Shown here: piece after piece, positions 59,462-64,000 of the stretch | Position numbering within the stretch: position 1 is the first letter of the stretch | Layout of the letters: every line of letters begins with the position of its first letter | Source of the DNA: VXYL01 sp965243095 | Lineage (GTDB): Bacteria; Pseudomonadota; Gammaproteobacteria; Pseudomonadales; Azotimanducaceae | Length of the DNA: 64,000 bases | Assembly (NCBI GenBank): GCA_965243095.1 | Contig: OZ251530.1 | Location: forward strand, 1,674,001-1,738,000 | Direction of reading: 5' to 3' | Position numbers and translations under genes: made by a program | Notes under the pieces: model-generated | What the model saw: only the letters and a program-made list of their open reading frames with translations | What the model was told of the DNA's origin: nothing | The model's database searches: none

Positions 59462-61096
59462 GGGTGTACGACAATTCTTTGGTAAAGGCGTTGGAGGGCG
59501 CGTCACGCCGCCCGGCGCAGGCGGTCGTCCCAATAGTCGTCGAACCAGCCGCTGAGCCGGGCGCAGCGCAGCCAAAGGACGGGGTTGGCGCCGGCGACGG
59601 TCCAGCGCATTCCGATGCACTTCATCCGTCTTCCGACGATGGTCTTGCAGGCCGCCTCGACGCGCCCGGAACCGATCGGCAGGCCGCGCGCGAGGTACTC
59701 GCCGTAGCGCATCCGGCCGCGCCGCGCGGACAGGTAGCGAATCGCCTTGCCGCGCTCCTCGGCGCCCGCGCCGGGGGCGCGCAGCGCCGCCAGCACGTCG
59801 CCCAGACGCCCGGCCTTGAGCAGTCCGCACAGCTTTTCGGCCCACCGCTTCGCCGCGTCGTCGTCGTGGTGGCGGGCGCGCGCCGCCGCCCACAGGCACT
59901 CGGCCGCGTGGAAGAAGTCGACGATGTGTTCGGCGTTCGGGAACCACTGCTCGAACAGCCGCCGCAGCCACTCCGCGCCGTCGCCGATGGCGACGCCGAC
60001 GTCCTCCGGGGCGAAGCCCAGCGCCGCCAACTCGCGCAGCAGCCGCCGCGCCACCGGCGAGTCGCCCGCCCCGTCGTCCTCGGCGCTCTCCACCGCGGCG
60101 AAGCACCACGTCGCGCCCGGCACGCCCCGCATCACGCCCTCGCCGTCCGCCTCGGCCAGCCAGACCGCCCCCACCTTCGCCTCCCGCGTGGTCGCCCGGC
60201 CGCCGTCCTTCCCGCGCCGCCCCGCCGTCTCCGACGGCCGCGCCGGAACCCCGGTGCCGTCCAACGCCACGCACGGAATCCGCCCTTCCCTCAACGACTT
60301 GCGGGCCGGCGCCCGGGCGAACGACGCGTCGTTCGCCGCGCCCTCCCGGGCCAACACCGAGATCGCCGACGACAGCAGCTCGGTCCGCCTCGCCTCCACG
60401 TCCTCGCCCACCGCCCGCGTCGCGCGCTCCACGCGCTTCGCCCCGAAGTTCACCCCGCCGACCACGCGCAGCAGCCGGTCCGCCTCCTCGTGGCAGCACA
60501 GCGAACCCACCTCGCTCGCCATCCGCCGCGCCAGCGGCGTCATCGTCTTCTCGATGTCCAGAACCGCCAAGCGCGGGCGAACGCTCCGGCCGCAGTCGTC
60601 GCACGCGTGGCGGCCCATCGCCAGCCGAATCGTGCCCACGCCCGTCTCCGTCGGCGACCGCTCCCGACCCAGATACCGCGTCGGCCCGCCGCACTCCCCG
60701 CAGCGCGGCGCGTTCGCCGCCCCGCAGTCCGAGCGGTCCGCCTCCAGCCCCTGCTCCAGCCCGCGCCGCGACGCCTCCAGAACCGCCTCCCGAACCTGCT
60801 GGTCCAGCGTCGCCGCCGACGCGCCGTCCACTCCCTCCGCGCACGCCGCCAAAAGCGCCACGACGACTCCCGCCACCGACGCCTCCAACTCAAGCAGCGA
60901 CGCCTTCAGCCGCGCCGCCGCGTCGTCGTCCCTCTTGCCTTCCTTGCTGCAATCGTCGACAGTCCCTGTCGCCATCGCGGGCCTCCCCTTGACCGGTTGG
61001 TGAAAAGACCCAAGGATACGGAGGTCCGCGATGGCTTCCACCACGCCGGCGCTGGCCCAGCGGAGTGCCCACTTACCAAAGATTTGTCGTACACCC
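59462..61096 (-). mobile_element. Intact IS element (ISKra4-like) with 9-bp target duplication
   Basis: A 1635-bp insertion sequence. Terminal inverted repeats begin GGGTGTACGACA at both ends and agree in about 23 of 24 positions. The flanking 9 bases TCTTGCGGC at 59453-59461 are repeated exactly at 61097-61105, a target duplication that shows recent, complete insertion. One transposase gene fills the element. Its ends match those of the MITE at 13986-14108. Left and right flanks rejoin into a stretch with no gene that I recognise. Confidence 0.92.
59503..60975 (-). CDS. ISKra4-like DDE transposase
   Basis: A 490-aa transposase starting at ATG 60975 (MATGTVDDCSKEG); codons further upstream lie in the terminal region and are not family-like. 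It has an N-terminal helical region, a zinc-ribbon pair (CGECGG and CDDCGR), then the DDE core: Asp in CVALDGTGV, Asp in VGVAIGDGAEW, and Glu in RVEAACKTIVGRRMK followed by a W-rich tail. This layout fits the ISKra4 family. No frameshift or internal stop is seen, so it should be active. Confidence 0.85.
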   Translation of the reverse strand: MATGTVDDCSKEGKRDDDAAARLKASLLELEASVAGVVVALLAACAEGVDGASAATLDQQVREAVLEASRRGLEQGLEADRSDCGAANAPRCGECGGPTRYLGRERSPTETGVGTIRLAMGRHACDDCGRSVRPRLAVLDIEKTMTPLARRMASEVGSLCCHEEADRLLRVVGGVNFGAKRVERATRAVGEDVEARRTELLSSAISVLAREGAANDASFARAPARKSLREGRIPCVALDGTGVPARPSETAGRRGKDGGRATTREAKVGAVWLAEADGEGVMRGVPGATWCFAAVESAEDDGAGDSPVARRLLRELAALGFAPEDVGVAIGDGAEWLRRLFEQWFPNAEHIVDFFHAAECLWAAARARHHDDDAAKRWAEKLCGLLKAGRLGDVLAALRAPGAGAEERGKAIRYLSARRGRMRYGEYLARGLPIGSGRVEAACKTIVGRRMKCIGMRWTVAGANPVLWLRCARLSGWFDDYWDDRLRRAA

Positions 61097-61105
61097 TCTT
61101 GCGGC

Positions 61106-61376
61106 TGTGGCAACGCCATGTGGCGGCACGGGGTGTTCTCCCACCGGTGGGTCTCGCAAGGTTGCGGGCTCCCGAAGTGGCTCTTCGTTGGGCTGGCCTA
61201 GACGTCGCTCGCGGCCGACGAACACGAGGTGGTGGCGTTGTCGATCGGGACGGCGCACAGCATGCGACGCCGCCGTTGTGGCGGAGGGTCGAGCTGTTGA
61301 ACCTGAAGAGGCGGAAGGCGCGTTGCGAGGCACCACTCTTAAATGGGATAGGACCACGTCAATCACGTCACATCGC
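61106..61376. other. Gap with no recognised gene
   Basis: About 270 bases between the IS target duplication and the methyltransferase stop. Short frames exist on both strands but none looks coding, and no tRNA, hairpin terminator or repeat was found. Confidence 0.5.
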
Positions 61377-62396
61377 CTAAGCCGCGCCACCAAGGGCCCT
61401 GTGGGCATCAAGAATGTGCCGTCCTAGAACGGCTGCAAACTCAACAGGCACTGCGTTACCAATCTGCTTTGCGATGTGGCTATTCGGACCATGAAATACA
61501 TAGTCATCAGGGAATGTTTGAATAGCCGCAGCCTCCCGGAGCGAAATCGCCCTATTCTGTTCTGGGTGCCCGAATCGGCCGTTCGATATACTGTTGCATC
61601 TACCCGTCAACGTAGGTGCCGGGCGTTCCCACGCCATGCGGCCATATACATCCGTGTAACCGCTGGTCTTCTGGTGGCAGTCCAAGGCAAGTTCATCAGG
61701 CCAACTTCGTCGGTCGCCGCCATCAATAGGCGTATGACGGAGTCGCTCCAAGTTCCACTCCATGACCCGGGCTGCCACATGATTGGCCATCTGATCACTG
61801 GTTTCGCCGGCCTCAATCGCGGGATAATGCCCGATGGCATCCCGTACTGTGCACATCCGGGAGACATGTGTAGCTGCTGGCAGGCGCGGAATGGCACCTT
61901 GGCTTGCTAGCAACACGAGACGTCGACGCGTTTGGGGTACACCATAGTGCATAGCGTCCAAGACGCGATGGACATGGCCGTATCCGTTCTCCGAAAGCAC
62001 CCTCAAAAAACGCCGAAACGTACTGAAACCGGGAACGCTTGCGATACCAGGCACGTTCTCTATCAAGACCCATTTCGGGTGTGCGGCCGCTACCAGCCTG
62101 CCTATGTGAGTGAGCAACGTCGCATCCTCATGTGGTACGCTAGACCGTCGCTGCTTGCTAAAGGGTTGGCAAGGCGCACACGCCGCAAAGAGCCAATTGC
62201 TGCCCTTCGACAAATCAAGGTCGTCGACCAAGAGCGCCTTGATGTCGCAAGAGTGAAACTTCGCTCCCGGGTTATTCCTCTTGTACGTCTCCTTGCAGGC
62301 CGCATCTTTATCGTATCCAGCAACTACTTGGATACCGGCATCGCACAAGCCCCGCGTTAACCCGCCGGCGCCACAGAAAAAATCGAGCGCGTACAC
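61377..62396 (-). CDS. DNA C5-cytosine methyltransferase
   Basis: A 339-aa C5 methyltransferase. Motifs in order: I ALDFFCGAGGLTRG, IV ACAPCQPFSKQ with catalytic Cys76, VI WVLIENVPG, VIII VPQTRRRLVLLAS, IX RPAPTLTGRC, X QIGNAVPVEFA. The target-recognition part between VIII and IX is of ordinary length for a mono-specific enzyme. The GTG start lies two bases after the receiver-protein stop. No restriction endonuclease gene is visible nearby within the window; the genes upstream are a receiver protein and a histidine kinase, so it may belong to an unusual modification or defence module. Confidence 0.9.
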   Translation of the reverse strand: MYALDFFCGAGGLTRGLCDAGIQVVAGYDKDAACKETYKRNNPGAKFHSCDIKALLVDDLDLSKGSNWLFAACAPCQPFSKQRRSSVPHEDATLLTHIGRLVAAAHPKWVLIENVPGIASVPGFSTFRRFLRVLSENGYGHVHRVLDAMHYGVPQTRRRLVLLASQGAIPRLPAATHVSRMCTVRDAIGHYPAIEAGETSDQMANHVAARVMEWNLERLRHTPIDGGDRRSWPDELALDCHQKTSGYTDVYGRMAWERPAPTLTGRCNSISNGRFGHPEQNRAISLREAAAIQTFPDDYVFHGPNSHIAKQIGNAVPVEFAAVLGRHILDAHRALGGAA

Positions 62397-62398
62397 AG

Positions 62399-63487
62399 CT
62401 ACACATCGCCGTCAGAGGAAAGGTCGTCGACCGCTTCCCTCGCCCAAGGCCCAGTGGCCCTATCTGGAAGGCCGGGACGGGCTCCCGTTTGCATGTACGC
62501 CCAAGCGATCGCCTCTCGAAAGGGACTGTCAACAGAGGCCACGACGTCGTAGGCAGCCGCAACACGGTCGAAAGGTATTAGTTCAAGCGACCGCAGGTCC
62601 GCAGCCATCCTCGGAATGAGACCAGGGAGTTCGGGAAACGGTACAACATGCCGCTCGAAACCCGAATTTAAGACCCGTTGAAGGCGGTCTTTCCTCCTCG
62701 ATGGTTTGCCGCCTTCTATGCCCATTGAGACCAATGCACGCGCCATATCCGTACACCGCGCCACGAGAACACTATCGACCTTGGGTCGCCGGTCGCCACT
62801 TGTGGCGAGATCGCACGACGGCGTCAACACTACACGGTAGCGTTCCGCCAGCTCCCGTTGAGCTTCCCGAGGCCGCAGGATGTCCCCTTGTCGCAAGTTA
62901 CCGGACACTGGTGGGAAGACATATTGCTCCCAAGGCTCTATCAAGCGGCTTGATGGGTCTGCCTCATCTACCAAGGCTGCGACTCGGCGTCTCGCCGCCC
63001 GTTCAACAACACTCAACAGGCTATCTGCCGGCGCTTTAGTCGACACGTCGCGAAGCGCCTTGGAGAATTCTAGCTCTATACGCGTTTTCGCTCTCTGGAG
63101 CATTTCTATGAGCGGGCAAAAACCAGCTATTTCCTCCAGCACCTTCAAGTCACTTTCACTGCCCTTTTTTACGCACCGAATATACGGGTGATTCCCGTAC
63201 CTCGGTTCCTCCGAAACATCGCTCGGATCCGCGGAGTAGACCACGATTGGGAGAAAGTGCTGTTCCCAAATCTCGCCCAAATTTGCCAGCCCCGTGTTCG
63301 TACTATCGGACGGTGATCCCGAGAATAAGTCAAGCACGATCAGATCGGGCGCGAACGACTTGATCTCGACGGCCGCATCCTCAAAGGGGACCTGCTTCCA
63401 ATCGACGTCCAGTTGTTTTCTCTCGGTCATCTCTTCACACAACGGCTTAAGCACTTCGTTGTCGTCGTCGACCAGCAGAATCCTCAT
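62399..63487 (-). CDS. Receiver-domain protein with unknown C-terminal domain
   Basis: A 362-aa protein. The first 125 residues are a CheY-like receiver: acidic pocket RILLVDDDNE, phospho-acceptor Asp53 in LIVLDLFSG, a Ser in PIVVYSADPS and Lys in RCVKKGSE. The remaining 235 residues are not an ordinary DNA-binding output domain; they contain a helical linker and a beta-rich part with QGDILRPREA and RVVLTPSCDLA, which I cannot name. ATG 63487 overlaps the histidine-kinase stop (ATGA), and the methyltransferase starts just downstream, so the three are one operon. Confidence 0.75.
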   Translation of the reverse strand: MRILLVDDDNEVLKPLCEEMTERKQLDVDWKQVPFEDAAVEIKSFAPDLIVLDLFSGSPSDSTNTGLANLGEIWEQHFLPIVVYSADPSDVSEEPRYGNHPYIRCVKKGSESDLKVLEEIAGFCPLIEMLQRAKTRIELEFSKALRDVSTKAPADSLLSVVERAARRRVAALVDEADPSSRLIEPWEQYVFPPVSGNLRQGDILRPREAQRELAERYRVVLTPSCDLATSGDRRPKVDSVLVARCTDMARALVSMGIEGGKPSRRKDRLQRVLNSGFERHVVPFPELPGLIPRMAADLRSLELIPFDRVAAAYDVVASVDSPFREAIAWAYMQTGARPGLPDRATGPWAREAVDDLSSDGDV

Positions 63488-64000
63488 GCTCCTGATCCCC
63501 CAAAGTGGGCCAGCGGCAGGTCAAAGGTAAAGGAAGCTCCAACTTCAATACCTTCAACGGCCATCCGGCCGCCGTGCGCGGCTACGAGCTCAGCGGCGAC
63601 CGTAAGCCCCATCCCAATGCCATCGGGCTTGCGCGTCACTCCAGGCCAAAACACGCGCTCCATATCTTCCGGCTCGATACCAGGTCCGGTGTCCATTATA
63701 CGAACGGAGACCTTCGTCGGATCGCTAGACACCTCGACTTGAAACTCAAGGCGCCTGTTGTTTGCTTCCACCTCGGCGAGCCAATATATCGAATTCGATA
63801 CCAGATTTAAGATCACGGCGTCTAGCTCGGCCGGATGGACAGCAACGGTAGTCTTTGTTTCCGGAATCGAGTATGCGATTTTTCTCTGCCGTAGGTCAGC
63901 CTGCTGTAGCCGCAGGCAAGCGTCGATTCTCTCTTCCAAGACGCATGTCCGGCTGCCCCGTTTGAAGCTCCGGCTAGCCAAAGGCGAAAATACGTCCGCC
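63484..64000 (-). CDS. Histidine kinase-like ATPase, C-terminal part
   Basis: The last 170 or so residues of a sensor kinase; the 5' end lies beyond the window. The GHKL ATP site is complete: N box DAVILNLVSNSIYWL, G1 MDTGPGIEPED, F box VFWPG, G2 GIGMGLTVAAELVAAHGG. The H-box helix is not in view. Its stop overlaps the receiver gene start, so the pair is a two-component-like unit coupled to a DNA methyltransferase. Confidence 0.85.
   Translation of the reverse strand, partial: ADVFSPLASRSFKRGSRTCVLEERIDACLRLQQADLRQRKIAYSIPETKTTVAVHPAELDAVILNLVSNSIYWLAEVEANNRRLEFQVEVSSDPTKVSVRIMDTGPGIEPEDMERVFWPGVTRKPDGIGMGLTVAAELVAAHGGRMAVEGIEVGASFTFDLPLAHFGGSGA

Noticed and set aside
1..64000. CRISPR arrays, rRNA genes, replication origin
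   Set aside because: No regularly spaced repeats, no rRNA signature and no DnaA-box cluster were seen on either strand.

Overview
The window is one contig from a GC-rich bacterium, most likely an uncultivated gammaproteobacterium. The reasons are a TonB-dependent receptor, a Tat-exported high-potential iron-sulfur protein beside an aa3-type cytochrome oxidase, a tRNA-Arg(UCG) with encoded CCA, and an adjacent apbC-dcd pair of the kind found in gammaproteobacteria. This assignment is inference; no rRNA gene is present.

1-14.2 kb: after the 3' end of an enoyl-CoA hydratase gene and an SDR gene comes what looks like a peptide-modification (RiPP) or cell-surface gene cluster. It holds two paralogous TPR/2OG-Fe(II) oxygenases in opposite orientations, a PqqD-like peptide-binding protein, an O-antigen-ligase-like membrane protein with four fibronectin-like repeats in its loop, an asparagine-synthetase/lasso-cyclase-like protein, a GT8 glycosyltransferase, a sulfotransferase, an aspartyl/asparaginyl hydroxylase, and one protein that fuses an HprK-like kinase to a sulfotransferase. 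Between the last two groups, on the opposite strand, lie two tandem copies of a small gene with a lasso-type leader signature. Each copy carries a tract of 20 or 21 G, so copy 1 reads through in frame and copy 2 is shifted. No lasso B2 protease or ABC exporter was seen. This is the best candidate for an undescribed system. A 123-bp MITE sits exactly at the stop codon of the kinase-sulfotransferase gene.

14.2-19.1 kb: housekeeping and catabolic genes: a DUF2085 membrane protein, a small membrane protein, exonuclease III, and an apparent operon of Gfo/Idh oxidoreductase, LLM flavin enzyme and aldo/keto reductase.

19.2-42.7 kb: a defence and repair island. It has a PARIS-like AriA/AriB pair, a phytanoyl-CoA-dioxygenase-family gene, a DUF3368 (PIN-like) toxin, and a three-gene operon: (i) NERD nuclease-like, pseudokinase, kinase and DptF-like P-loop NTPase in one chain; (ii) an unknown 607-aa protein; (iii) a 1706-aa HerA/DptH-like ATPase ending in a UPF0175 antitoxin domain that overlaps the toxin gene. 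Upstream of it is an AddAB-type helicase-nuclease operon split by two foreign-looking small genes and headed by a DUF4143 ATPase gene with a 28-bp palindrome at its start.

42.7-54.9 kb: a HupE-like permease and TonB receptor (with a duplicated hupE fragment), then coaE, a PHP phosphoesterase, two MaoC hot-dog proteins, apbC, dcd, tRNA-Arg, and a cytochrome c oxidase operon (II-I-III-IV) followed by a convergent HiPIP gene.

54.9-64.0 kb: a decaying region: a truncated ABC-permease/M1-aminopeptidase gene, an ApeA-like HEPN gene, a sulfotransferase with a lost 5' end, an intact IS with 9-bp target duplication (its ends match the MITE), and a C5-methyltransferase/receiver-protein/histidine-kinase module that runs off the window. 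A family of 27-bp palindromic repeats is scattered throughout. The defence genes look less GC-rich by eye than their surroundings, which suggests horizontal transfer.
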